DNA from: Zobellella endophytica
GTDB lineage: Bacteria > Pseudomonadota > Gammaproteobacteria > Enterobacterales > Aeromonadaceae
Length of the DNA stretch: 64,000 bases
NCBI RefSeq assembly: GCF_003012775.1
Contig: NZ_PXYG01000001.1
Location: 620,001 to 684,000, forward strand
Reading direction: 5' to 3'
The translations under genes were made by a program, and so were the position numbers. The notes beneath the pieces were generated by a model. The model made no database searches and was not told where the DNA came from. It was given only the letters and a program-made list of their open reading frames with translations. Of the stretch, positions 27,174 to 35,512 are shown one piece after another. The stretch's first letter is position 1; every line of letters starts with the position of its first letter.

Positions 27174-27205
27174 TATGTGTCCGGCCAGATGAAGATGGAT
27201 CATGT

Positions 27206-27502
27206 ATGAAACACCTTGTCGAGCTGGCGCCCATCCTCAAACAACGGCGCCAGCAATTGTCTCTGAACCAGAAAGACATGCTGATGCGCATCGGCATGTC
27301 TCAGCAGCAGTATCAGCGAATAGAGGCCGGCGGCGACCCGCGGCTCAGTACCTTGTTGCGCATCGCCGAGGGGATGGGGCTGGAACTTCTGCTGGTGCTC
27401 CGTGAACAGGCGGCACAGCCACAAGCGTCCGACGCCGCGGTCAACGAGGAAAAACGGCCGGGCAGCTGGGATCAATTGCTCGGTGGCCTGGAGGATGATT
27501 AA
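27206..27502 (+). CDS. XRE-family regulator, HipB-like antitoxin-type
   Basis: A 98-residue protein with a Cro/C1-type helix-turn-helix at about residues 12-66: LKQRRQQLSLNQKDMLMRIG, then MSQQQYQRIEAGGDPRLSTL and LRIAEGMGLELLLVLR. This layout (short HTH protein ending in a polar tail, here EEKRPGSWDQLLGGLEDD) is that of HipB antitoxins, and HipB-like proteins often carry a terminal Trp-containing segment that inserts into HipA. The start is taken at MKHLVELAPIL, after the AT-rich operator region; an upstream ATG would translate the operator boxes. No intact hipA follows: a short GTG-started frame begins directly after the stop and ends after 32 codons. The regulator could be orphaned or now control something else. 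Confidence 0.8.
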   Translation: MKHLVELAPILKQRRQQLSLNQKDMLMRIGMSQQQYQRIEAGGDPRLSTLLRIAEGMGLELLLVLREQAAQPQASDAAVNEEKRPGSWDQLLGGLEDD

Positions 27503-27601
27503 GTGAACGGGAAAAAGGCTCGGGCCGAGTACGTCGAGGCGCTGCAACCGTATGACATAAGCTTAGTGCTTGGACACATCCAGAACGAACACATCAATTA
27601 G
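27503..27601 (+). pseudogene. Possible truncated partner of the XRE gene
   Basis: Directly after the XRE stop (TAAGTG) a GTG opens a frame of 32 residues beginning MNGKKARAEYVEALQPYD. The first 17 or so codons are GC-rich like resident genes; from about 27550 the sequence turns AT-rich and runs into the 3' end of the oppositely oriented NTPase gene. This looks like a toxin or partner gene whose remainder was lost when the NTPase gene arrived. The remnant is too short to identify and does not clearly resemble a HipA N terminus. Confidence 0.3.
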
Positions 27602-30600
27602 CCCTGTCAGTTCTGTCGGTAATACGGCTTCAATGCTGCTTTTTAGTTCTTGGGCGCTTTCAATCCCGTGGGTCTTTCGCCCTGCTACTTTTTCGTCGGT
27701 ACCAAACCAGATTACGAGGAAGATGCCTTGTTGTTCGGCATCTGGATGAATTGAGTAGCGTTCATAGAGTTGAGCGGAAGCGGCGGTGTAGAGTTCCCTG
27801 TGCCACTGCCCCTTGACCTCTGTAACAAGCAGTCGTCTCTTGCCACCAATCATCTTGGCTACCGTGAAGTCACTCCGGTTTGCATCCTTCAGCTGATGTT
27901 CTGGCGTCACCGAGATGCCTTGCGGCTCAAGCCTTAGATTGAGACGCTCGGCAATAATAGTGGTAGACCGTACTTCGTCCAGTCGCTCACCCTTTTCATA
28001 AAAGAGAGCTGCGGAATTGTACTCACCACCGTCAATGGCTTTCTGATAGTCCTGGAGCTCCTGAAGTACGAGTTGGCGCAGGCCTTCCACTGTCACCACC
28101 ACGTCGTGGTCCAGTCGGGCTACGATTTCCTGGGGCGTCGGTGGTTCGAAATCCCTCAGTGCTTTTTTCCTAATCTGAGCGGTATGTATGCTCCACAAGT
28201 CCTTGTGCAGATCTGCAAAACGTGGATTGGAAAGGAGCCGAGCGAGGACAGGGATTGCATCGTTTGGATCATCAGCATCGATGGACCAGATCACCTCGGT
28301 CAGAAAGCGGTATGCTTGTTCTTCTTTGGGGCTGCCGGTTCCCCAGCCGCTCGGCAGGTCGACCTTGGGCCATTGGTCGATAAAGGCTTCCAGGATGGCT
28401 TCTACCTTGCCCGATGTGAGTTTGGGCCAATCAGGATGATCGCTGCGGTTTATTCGCCCGGATCGCTTGTTAAGCAGAAATACGGTGTCTTTATCGGCTT
28501 TGAGCCAGTGCCAGCAGGCTTCAGGCGCATCGTCCAGAAAGTAGAAAGCGCGCAGGAACCAGAATGCGCGTTTTTGTTCAAGGTCTTCGTTGTCACTTGG
28601 GGTGGGCCAGTCGGACATAAACCCTGCACAACGCTGCGCGATGATTTCTTTCAAGGCATCACGATTTCCATACTGGGCTGCAATCTCAAAAAGTGTATCC
28701 AGCGGCTCCAGCGCCAGACCAGGAAAGCGCTCAAGCCATTCAATGGATAGTGTGCCGCGCAGATGGCGGAAGGTATCTTCACCGCGCAGTAACCAAACCT
28801 CAGGGTGAGCACATCCTGACTGGGCCAGCTGTGGCTCAAGGTATTGCCGGAGAAAATGCTCGGTACTCGCGAGGTCAGGAAAGAGCAGGCGGTCAACTTC
28901 GGCCTTCAGTGCATCGCACTCTTCTCTGGATACTGCACTGTAGCCCATGCGGATGTTGGTGCGCAGTGCCTTCAGGAGTCGAAGGTCAACGCCTGCCAGG
29001 TTGCCCCTAACACGCATGATCTCCAGACAAGCTGCGTAAAGGATCGTTTCAACGTGTAGGCCCTGTGAAGCACACTGTAGTTCAGCGAGCTTGCGCAAAT
29101 CGGGGACATGCGGCTCTATAAAGTCGAGGCAGTTTCTGAGTGCGCTCCGAGCAAGCGTCTCATCACCAAACTCGTGCTCGATTTTGTCCGGGGTCATCAG
29201 CACAAGTTCTGCGAAGCGAACCAAACAGCTCCAATGACGGCCACCTTCTACAAGCTCCCGGTTATCTTGAACATAATTGATGTTCGCCAGACGGATATCG
29301 TCTTGTTGCTTGCGACGGCGTTTCATCCGACGGGTATGCCTGAATATCCGCGTTCGTTGTTTTCGTTCAAATAGCGCCGCAGCCCTGTTGGACTTAGCCC
29401 ACTCTCGCATAAGGGCCGGCTTCTCCGATGCTTGCCCGCGCATATATCGCCGCAAGCTGTCAGGGCCTCTGTCATCCTTATTTCGATAGCGATGATGATG
29501 GGCTATGAAACTTGCCCACAATTCCGAATTGTCGGTTTCAAATGCCAGATCGACGATGAATTTGTAGTCATCGGTATGAAAGCAAAGGCCGGAGTGGGAT
29601 TCCCCATTATTGAACTTATGTACCCTTGTCTCGAAAATCTGATTACGGTCAGTCAGTATTCCGAACACATGGGCGATAATGCCTTGGCGCAGGCCGTCGT
29701 TTTCCCGAAGCACCTGGACAGACTTGCTTTGGTCTGCACTCTTATGCTCATGGAAGTTCAGGTTTGCGAGCCATTGCCATACCCGCACCGGATCAAACGG
29801 CGGCTTGGCGAGTTCGAAGTACCTATCCAGCATAGAGCCGACGATCTTGCTGATGCCGTTTCGACAATCACATTCGTAGGACTCCTTGCCACAATGACAG
29901 ACCAGGTCTCTGGTCAGTTCATCCAAGAGCCATTCGATAGGCGCCAAGTCCAGCTCAGCGATGAGTCTCTTCACGAAGTAGCGTGCGCCTATTGTACGAT
30001 CCCACTCCCGGTGCCCGGGATAAAGGTTTGCGCAGACCCGAAAGAAGTCGGCAAGATACGCCCGCTCGAATGTTTCCGGACCTAGTGTTTCAATTACCTG
30101 GGCCGCAACCTCCAGCGAAGTTTGACTTGCTTCAGAAACGAGAGCGGCCAAATCGGCACGGTGGTCGTGGCCTGTTATCTCGAGCAAACACCTGCTCGCC
30201 AGCAAGCGAGTGTTCTCACCTTCTTCCACGGCTAGAGCGAGTTGGCGTAGCTCATCTCTCAACTGGCCAATTGCAGATGACCCCGTCAGCAGCTCGAGGA
30301 TCAGGTCACGCAAATACCCGTCGTCTCCTACCGCGAGAAGAGGCCTGATCTCGTCCACAACTTCTTGGGTGAAGAAACCTGCAACACTGAACCTGCGCCA
30401 GAAATCTCCCCTTCGAAAATAGGGGTCTTTGACCTCAAGTTCTTTTAGCCGGTTTATAAGCCAGCGCTTTGACGAATGTTCAAGCTGGGAAGGGTCACCG
30501 TTCGCAAGCACGGCGTAAGGATCCAGGTCGATTGCGGCTTCTTCTATAGATTTATTACCCAGTGCCGCCATCCAGCCCAACAATCCCCGGAGTTCATCTC

Positions 30601-31585
30601 GCATTGCGGAGTTTGGGGCGATAATGGCTAGGCACTTGGCTAGCGTCAGAGGATCTGCCGGGTCTGCTATCCGCCTGGTGAGATAGTCCGCAGCGCAGTA
30701 TTCGGCGACGATTTTATGAACAGGGCGATGCTGGTCCGCGTTGCCGCCGGGTTTGAAAAGCCGGGTAGCCAGGATACCGTAAGCCGCCGTGTCCTTGCTA
30801 AACAGTGATGCCAGCAAAGGATAGCTCCGGTCTTCAGTGGCTTCGCTCGTGCTGACACCTTCGGCACCGGACAACAAGAGCTTGGCGAACACTTCCGACG
30901 ATAGGTCTACTTTTTGTGTGATCGAAAGTGTCGTATTGGTTCTTGTTACATCGATGTTTGTTTCTTTTGCAAGACGCTCGATCGCCTGTGTGAAAATTGA
31001 GCGTTTGTCGTTGAAATGTCTTCCACTCTCGATATAGGCATCCGCAAACAGTTTCAGAAACTGAGGATTCGGGAGTAGGATTTCTAAGTCAAATCGAGCA
31101 ACTTCGGTCTGGAACGCCGCGAAGTCCTCTCCTTGTAGGTGATGTTCGAAGATCGCCCGCTGTTCCGCCTCGTCAAACTCGCACAGCCTGGCTACCAGAG
31201 GAGAGTGGCCGAGGAATTCTTTGAATATGTTTGTAGCAGCGAGGTCCCATTCACTGGACCGGCTTGAAATGATGAGGTGCGTCGGGTTTGCCTTTCTGGC
31301 TTTAGCGAGCAGCTTGTGAATGCCTGTCTGATCGACCTTGGACAACTCATCAAATGCATCGACTACAAGGGGGATATTCTCTGCATTGGCTCCCATGTAC
31401 CCGAACACGTTTGCGGTTACGGCAGAAGTGCCCAGCTGTTGAGCGAGGCTCCCCAATAGTTCAGTTTTACCGCCGCCGGGTTCGGCCAAGACAATAACGT
31501 AATTCGAAACGGCCAGCAGCTCCGCCTCAGTGTATATCTTGTCATCGATCGCAAGTCTGCGTGGAAGGTAGAGAGTTGAGCTCAT
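27563..31585 (-). CDS. Large NACHT-type NTPase with C-terminal PD-(D/E)XK-like nuclease motif
   Basis: A 1340-residue protein. Near the N terminus is a NACHT/STAND-type P-loop NTPase: Walker A AEPGGGKTEL (about 34-43), Walker B LVVDAFDEL (73-81) with the NACHT double acidic pattern, sensor LIISSRSSEWD (about 104-114), and further down HRPVHKIVAEYCAADYL, the His-plus-EY-AA motif of the winged-helix part. The middle (about 400-1150) is helical and HEAT- or TPR-like, with a Cys cluster CHCGKESYECDC and a very basic segment (RTRRMKRRRKQQ is the core). Near the end, SDF (Asp about 1239), then LLVTEVKGQW (Glu1256, Lys1258) and AQLYERY fit a PD-(D/E)XK nuclease. The architecture suggests a single-protein, NLR-like antiphage system with the effector at the C terminus. 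GC content is visibly lower than neighbours. No clear ribosome site. Confidence 0.75.
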   Translation of the reverse strand: MSSTLYLPRRLAIDDKIYTEAELLAVSNYVIVLAEPGGGKTELLGSLAQQLGTSAVTANVFGYMGANAENIPLVVDAFDELSKVDQTGIHKLLAKARKANPTHLIISSRSSEWDLAATNIFKEFLGHSPLVARLCEFDEAEQRAIFEHHLQGEDFAAFQTEVARFDLEILLPNPQFLKLFADAYIESGRHFNDKRSIFTQAIERLAKETNIDVTRTNTTLSITQKVDLSSEVFAKLLLSGAEGVSTSEATEDRSYPLLASLFSKDTAAYGILATRLFKPGGNADQHRPVHKIVAEYCAADYLTRRIADPADPLTLAKCLAIIAPNSAMRDELRGLLGWMAALGNKSIEEAAIDLDPYAVLANGDPSQLEHSSKRWLINRLKELEVKDPYFRRGDFWRRFSVAGFFTQEVVDEIRPLLAVGDDGYLRDLILELLTGSSAIGQLRDELRQLALAVEEGENTRLLASRCLLEITGHDHRADLAALVSEASQTSLEVAAQVIETLGPETFERAYLADFFRVCANLYPGHREWDRTIGARYFVKRLIAELDLAPIEWLLDELTRDLVCHCGKESYECDCRNGISKIVGSMLDRYFELAKPPFDPVRVWQWLANLNFHEHKSADQSKSVQVLRENDGLRQGIIAHVFGILTDRNQIFETRVHKFNNGESHSGLCFHTDDYKFIVDLAFETDNSELWASFIAHHHRYRNKDDRGPDSLRRYMRGQASEKPALMREWAKSNRAAALFERKQRTRIFRHTRRMKRRRKQQDDIRLANINYVQDNRELVEGGRHWSCLVRFAELVLMTPDKIEHEFGDETLARSALRNCLDFIEPHVPDLRKLAELQCASQGLHVETILYAACLEIMRVRGNLAGVDLRLLKALRTNIRMGYSAVSREECDALKAEVDRLLFPDLASTEHFLRQYLEPQLAQSGCAHPEVWLLRGEDTFRHLRGTLSIEWLERFPGLALEPLDTLFEIAAQYGNRDALKEIIAQRCAGFMSDWPTPSDNEDLEQKRAFWFLRAFYFLDDAPEACWHWLKADKDTVFLLNKRSGRINRSDHPDWPKLTSGKVEAILEAFIDQWPKVDLPSGWGTGSPKEEQAYRFLTEVIWSIDADDPNDAIPVLARLLSNPRFADLHKDLWSIHTAQIRKKALRDFEPPTPQEIVARLDHDVVVTVEGLRQLVLQELQDYQKAIDGGEYNSAALFYEKGERLDEVRSTTIIAERLNLRLEPQGISVTPEHQLKDANRSDFTVAKMIGGKRRLLVTEVKGQWHRELYTAASAQLYERYSIHPDAEQQGIFLVIWFGTDEKVAGRKTHGIESAQELKSSIEAVLPTELTGLIDVFVLDVSKH

Positions 31586-31727
31586 AGGCGAAAAGTATTA
31601 TGTATTGAACGGCCTCGGATATTCCGGGGGCATTTTTCCGAGTCGGACGATCTCATCTGACTTCTTCTGCTGGAGTATACCCCATGTAATAAAACTTTAT
31701 CTCATCTCTCAGGGTTGTTCGATGCAT

Positions 31728-31750
31728 AAAGCCCGGCAGTGCCGGGCTTT
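31728..31750 (-). terminator. Terminator downstream of the fumarase gene
   Basis: A perfect 10-bp hairpin AAAGCCCGGC-AGT-GCCGGGCTTT. Read leftward it follows the fumarase stop by about 35 bp; the T-run is short (three), so it may be modest. It also separates fumarase from the promoter region of the NTPase gene. Confidence 0.7.
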
Positions 31751-31785
31751 GATAACATCTGGCTTCCAGCTTCCAGCCGCCGCCG

Positions 31786-33306
31786 TCAGGCTTTCAGCTG
31801 GGCATCCAGCTCTTCGATTCTGGCCTGCCAGATGGCGGGGCCGGCCACGTGGGCGTTGTTGCCCTCGGCGTCCACCGCCACGGTGACCGGCATGTCTTCC
31901 ACCTCGAATTCGTAGATGGCTTCCATCCCCAGATCCTCGAAGGCCAGCACCCGGGCCTTTTTCACCGCCTTGGCCACCAGGTAGGCGGCGCCGCCCACGG
32001 CCATCAGGTACACCGCCTTCTGCCGCTTGATGGACTCGACGGTAGCCGGGCCGCGCTCGGCCTTGCCCACCATGCCCATCAGGCCGGCCTGCTCCAGCAT
32101 CATGTCGGTGAACTTGTCCATGCGGGTGGAGGTGGTGGGGCCGGCGGGACCCACGGCCTCGTCGCCGATGGCATCGACCGGACCCACGTAGTAGATGAAG
32201 CGATCCTTGAAGTCGACCGGCAGTTTTTCGCCCTTGTTGAGCATCTCCTGGATGCGCTTGTGGGCGGCGTCACGGCCGGTGAGCAGTTTACCGGACAGCA
32301 GCACGGTTTCGCCCATCTTCCACTGGGCGACGTCGTCGCGGGTCACGGTGTCCAGGTTGACCCGGCGCACGTTCTCGCCCACTTCCCAGGTCACTTCCGG
32401 CCAGTCTTCCAGCTTCGGCGGGGTCAGCTCGGCGGGGCCGGAGCCGTCCAGGTGGAAGTGCACGTGGCGGGTGGCGGCGCAGTTGGGGATCATCACCACC
32501 GGCTTGGAGGCGGCGTGGGTGGGGGCGGATTTGATCTTGATGTCCACCACCGTAGTGAGGCCGCCCAGGCCCTGGGCACCGATGCCGAGCTTGTTGGCCT
32601 TGTCGAAGATCTCCAGGCGCAGTTTTTCCTCGGTGGTCTCGGCGCCGCGCTCGATCAGATCGTGGATGTCCACCGGATCCATCAGGGCCTCCTTGGCCAG
32701 CACCGCGGCCTTCTCGGCGGTGCCGCCGATGCCGATACCCAGCATGCCCGGCGGGCACCAGCCGGCGCCCATGGTGGGCAGGGTCTTCAGCACCCATTCG
32801 ACGATGTCGTCGGAGGGGTTGAGCATCACCATCTTGGATTTGTTCTCGGAGCCGCCGCCCTTGGCGGCGATGGCCACTTCCACATGATCGCCAGGCACCA
32901 TGTCGATATGCACCACGGCGGGGGCGTTGTCCTTGGTGTTCTTGCGGGCGCCGGCCGGGTCGGCGACGATGGAAGCGCGCAGGGGATTATCGGGGTTGTT
33001 GTAGGCGCGGCGCACCCCTTCGTCCACCATCTGCTGTACCGTCAGGTCGCTGTCCCATTGCACCTGCATGCCGATTTTCACGAAGCAGGTGACGATGCCG
33101 GTGTCCTGGCAGATGGGCCTGTGGCCCTCGGCGGACATGCGCGAGTTGATCAGGATCTGGGCGATGGCGTCCTTGGCGGCCTGGCTCTGCTCTTTGTGGT
33201 AGGCCTTTTCCAGGGCCTGGACGAAGTCCAGCGGGTGGTAGTAGGAGATGTACTGTAGGGCGTCGGCAACGGAGTCGATAAAGTCCTGCTTCTTGATAAT
33301 GCTCAT
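31786..33306 (-). CDS. fumA: Class I fumarate hydratase (iron-sulfur)
   Basis: A 506-residue class I fumarase that interconverts fumarate and malate in the TCA cycle using a 4Fe-4S cluster. The three cluster Cys residues are seen in RPICQDTGI, GAGWCPPGM and MIPNCAATRH, and the beta-subunit-like C-terminal domain has GPTTSTRMDKF (substrate-binding Thr/Arg). The N- and C-terminal parts are fused as in FumA/FumB. The start ATG (MSIIKKQDFID) lies behind GAGGA; an upstream ATG would add eight residues. FumA and FumB cannot be told apart here, so the symbol is the generic choice. Confidence 0.93.
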   Translation of the reverse strand: MSIIKKQDFIDSVADALQYISYYHPLDFVQALEKAYHKEQSQAAKDAIAQILINSRMSAEGHRPICQDTGIVTCFVKIGMQVQWDSDLTVQQMVDEGVRRAYNNPDNPLRASIVADPAGARKNTKDNAPAVVHIDMVPGDHVEVAIAAKGGGSENKSKMVMLNPSDDIVEWVLKTLPTMGAGWCPPGMLGIGIGGTAEKAAVLAKEALMDPVDIHDLIERGAETTEEKLRLEIFDKANKLGIGAQGLGGLTTVVDIKIKSAPTHAASKPVVMIPNCAATRHVHFHLDGSGPAELTPPKLEDWPEVTWEVGENVRRVNLDTVTRDDVAQWKMGETVLLSGKLLTGRDAAHKRIQEMLNKGEKLPVDFKDRFIYYVGPVDAIGDEAVGPAGPTTSTRMDKFTDMMLEQAGLMGMVGKAERGPATVESIKRQKAVYLMAVGGAAYLVAKAVKKARVLAFEDLGMEAIYEFEVEDMPVTVAVDAEGNNAHVAGPAIWQARIEELDAQLKA

Positions 33307-33434
33307 GGCTTCCTCATGGGTTATCGGCATTGGCTCTGTGTTGTTATAAGCCCCGCTATGATACGCTTAGCGCCCCCCGGCTGGCCAGCCTGAGCCTCCA
33401 GCCGGATGCCAAAACTGTCGAGTGGATTACATTA

Positions 33435-34811
33435 ATGGGACCGCGTTTGCACATTCACAGCCAGCCGTTTTCCGGCTCGGTGCATGACTTCTTTTCTCCC
33501 GTCGCCGAATTGCCCTGGGCCATGCTGCTGGAGTCGGCCGCTCCCCACCGGGCCGACAGCCGCTTCCATATCATCAGCGCCGCGCCCCTGGCCACCCTGG
33601 TCACCCGGGGGGAGGAAACGGTGATCGATCATCAGGACCGAAGCCAGGTCTCGACCGCTTCCCCCTTTTCCCTGCTGAAAGACTGGCAGCAGCGGCTGCT
33701 GGGCGAGCTGAGCCTGCCGGCGCCGTGGCGCCATCTGCCCTTCGCCGGCGGGGCCCTGGGGCTGTTCGGTTACGATCTGGGCCGGCGGCTGGAGCGGCTG
33801 CCGGCCTTTGCCGTCAACGAGCTGGCCACCCCGGACATGGCGGTGGGCCTCTACGACTGGGCCTGGGTTATCGATACCCGGGAACAACTGGCCCATCTGC
33901 TGGTGTTGGGCGACGAGGCGGCGCTCGAGGTTCGGCTGGACTGGTGGCGGCAACGGCGGGAGCGGGCAGTGGTGCCCTTCCGTCTGGCCGGGCCCTGGCG
34001 GGCAAACCAGTCCCAGCATCAATACGGAGCCAACTTCGAGCGGGTGCAGGCCTATCTGGCCGCCGGCGACTGCTATCAAATTAATTTGACGGTGCGCTTC
34101 GACGCCCCCTTCGAGGGCGACGCCTGGGCCGCCTACCGTCACCTGAGCGAGCACAACCGGGCGCCCTTTTCCGCCTTTCTGCAGTTGCCCGGGGGGGCGG
34201 TGCTCAGCCTGTCGCCGGAGCGCTTTATCGCCCTCGAGGGACGGCAGGTGGAAACCAAGCCGATCAAGGGCACCCGACCCCGGGGCGCCGATGCCGCCGA
34301 GGACCGTCGGCTGGCCGAGGCGCTGGCGTCATCCCCCAAGGACAGGGCCGAGAACCTGATGATAGTGGACCTGTTGCGCAACGATATCGGCCGGGTGTGC
34401 GTGCCCGGCACGGTGCGGGTGCCGGCCCTGTTCGCTATCGAATCCTTCCCGGCGGTGCACCACCTGGTATCCACCATCACCGGCGAGCTGGTCCCCGGGC
34501 TCGACGGCACCGATCTGCTGGCGGCCACCTTTCCCGGCGGCTCCATCACCGGTGCGCCCAAGATCCGGGCCATGCAAATCATCGAGGAGCTGGAGCCCCA
34601 CCGCCGCCATGGTTACTGCGGCAGCATCGGCTACCTCAGCGCCCACGGCCGCATGGACACCAGCATCACCATCCGCACCCTGCTGGCGGAGCGGGGGCGT
34701 CTCTACTGCTGGGCCGGCGGCGGCCTGGTGGCGGATTCCGAGGCCGGCGCCGAATACCAGGAACTGTTCGATAAACTGGGCAAGATCTTGCCGGTGCTGG
34801 AAAAGCTATGA
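33435..34811 (+). CDS. pabB: Aminodeoxychorismate synthase component I PabB
   Basis: A 458-residue chorismate-utilising enzyme that, with PabA, makes 4-amino-4-deoxychorismate for folate. The chorismate-binding domain shows VETKPIKGTRPRG, with the Lys that distinguishes PabB-type active sites, LMIVDLLRNDIGR, and FPGGSITGAPKIRAM. The length fits E. coli PabB (453). The start is taken at MGPRLHIHSQP; the ribosome site is weak. Divergent from fumA. Its stop overlaps the nudL start by 4 bp, and pabB-nudL is also paired in E. coli, supporting PabB over TrpE. Confidence 0.93.
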   Translation: MGPRLHIHSQPFSGSVHDFFSPVAELPWAMLLESAAPHRADSRFHIISAAPLATLVTRGEETVIDHQDRSQVSTASPFSLLKDWQQRLLGELSLPAPWRHLPFAGGALGLFGYDLGRRLERLPAFAVNELATPDMAVGLYDWAWVIDTREQLAHLLVLGDEAALEVRLDWWRQRRERAVVPFRLAGPWRANQSQHQYGANFERVQAYLAAGDCYQINLTVRFDAPFEGDAWAAYRHLSEHNRAPFSAFLQLPGGAVLSLSPERFIALEGRQVETKPIKGTRPRGADAAEDRRLAEALASSPKDRAENLMIVDLLRNDIGRVCVPGTVRVPALFAIESFPAVHHLVSTITGELVPGLDGTDLLAATFPGGSITGAPKIRAMQIIEELEPHRRHGYCGSIGYLSAHGRMDTSITIRTLLAERGRLYCWAGGGLVADSEAGAEYQELFDKLGKILPVLEKL

Positions 34812-35371
34812 CCCGGGACGAGCTCGTCACCCGCCTCAACCTGCTGCCGCCGTTGCCGGATCCGGTGCTGCCGGCCCAGGCGCGGCCGGCGGCAGTGTTG
34901 ATGCCGCTGGTGGAAGGCGCGCAGGGGCTGGAGCTGGTGTTCACCCGGCGCAGTCGGTGGCTGCGGCACCACCCGGGCCAGGTCAGTTTTCCCGGCGGGC
35001 GGGTGGATGAGGGCGATCCCAGCCTGTGGTTTACCGCCCTGCGCGAAAGCGAGGAAGAGATCGGGCTGGAGCCGGGCCGCTGCCGTCCCCTGGGACGGTT
35101 ACGGGCGCAATACACGGTGTCCGGCTTCGCGCTCACACCCTTTGTCGGCTTGGTCGAGGGGCAGCCGCGCTTTATCCTGAATCCCGCCGAGGTGGACGAG
35201 GTGTTCCAGGTGCCGCTCGGCTACCTGCTCGATTTCGACCGCCACTACCTGTATCGCCTGTACCGTCGCGGCCGGGTGCATACCGTCTGTTTCATTCCCT
35301 GGCACAACACCTGGATCTGGGGCGTGACGGCCGCCATCATCCATCAGTTTGCGCTGCAGATCGCCCGCTGA
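34808..35371 (+). CDS. nudL: NudL-type CoA pyrophosphatase (Nudix hydrolase)
   Basis: A 187-residue Nudix hydrolase. The Nudix box is complete: GGRVDEGDPSLWFTALRESE followed by EEIGL (pattern GX5EX7REUXEEXGU). The segment before it, RRSRWLRHHPGQVSFPGG, is the NudL/CoA-pyrophosphatase UPF0035 signature. The enzyme is expected to hydrolyse CoA or related nucleotides to 4'-phosphopantetheine and 3',5'-ADP. Coupled to pabB by an ATGA overlap, as in E. coli. Confidence 0.93.
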   Translation: MTRDELVTRLNLLPPLPDPVLPAQARPAAVLMPLVEGAQGLELVFTRRSRWLRHHPGQVSFPGGRVDEGDPSLWFTALRESEEEIGLEPGRCRPLGRLRAQYTVSGFALTPFVGLVEGQPRFILNPAEVDEVFQVPLGYLLDFDRHYLYRLYRRGRVHTVCFIPWHNTWIWGVTAAIIHQFALQIAR

Positions 35372-35453
35372 ACAGACGATCCCAATCACAAATCCCCGCT
35401 CACTTCATCGCCCTCATCAAAATCCTGTTGGGTTATAACTAAAATAATCCTAC

Positions 35454-35479
35454 AATCATTCAATATAAGTTGAATGATT
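35454..35479. promoter_or_regulatory. Perfect inverted repeat upstream of the serine dehydratase gene
   Basis: AATCATTCAA-TATAAG-TTGAATGATT: two 10-bp perfect arms around six bases, centred about 46 bp before the start codon in an AT-rich stretch. It could be an operator for a dimeric regulator, or a 5'-UTR hairpin; there is no T-run, so it is not a terminator. Confidence 0.5.
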
Positions 35480-35512
35480 GCGTTCAGCCTCGTTGTGTTT
35501 CGGAGTATTCCC

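Noticed and set aside
29432-30085. Plus-strand frames of 100-220 codons opposite the NACHT gene.
   Set aside because: Overlapped by a continuous 1340-codon gene with strong NTPase motifs; no motif or start signal in the plus-strand frames.
31849-33258. A 469-codon plus-strand frame opposite fumarase.
   Set aside because: Fumarase is complete with all cluster Cys; the antisense reading is His/Gly/Val-rich without motifs.
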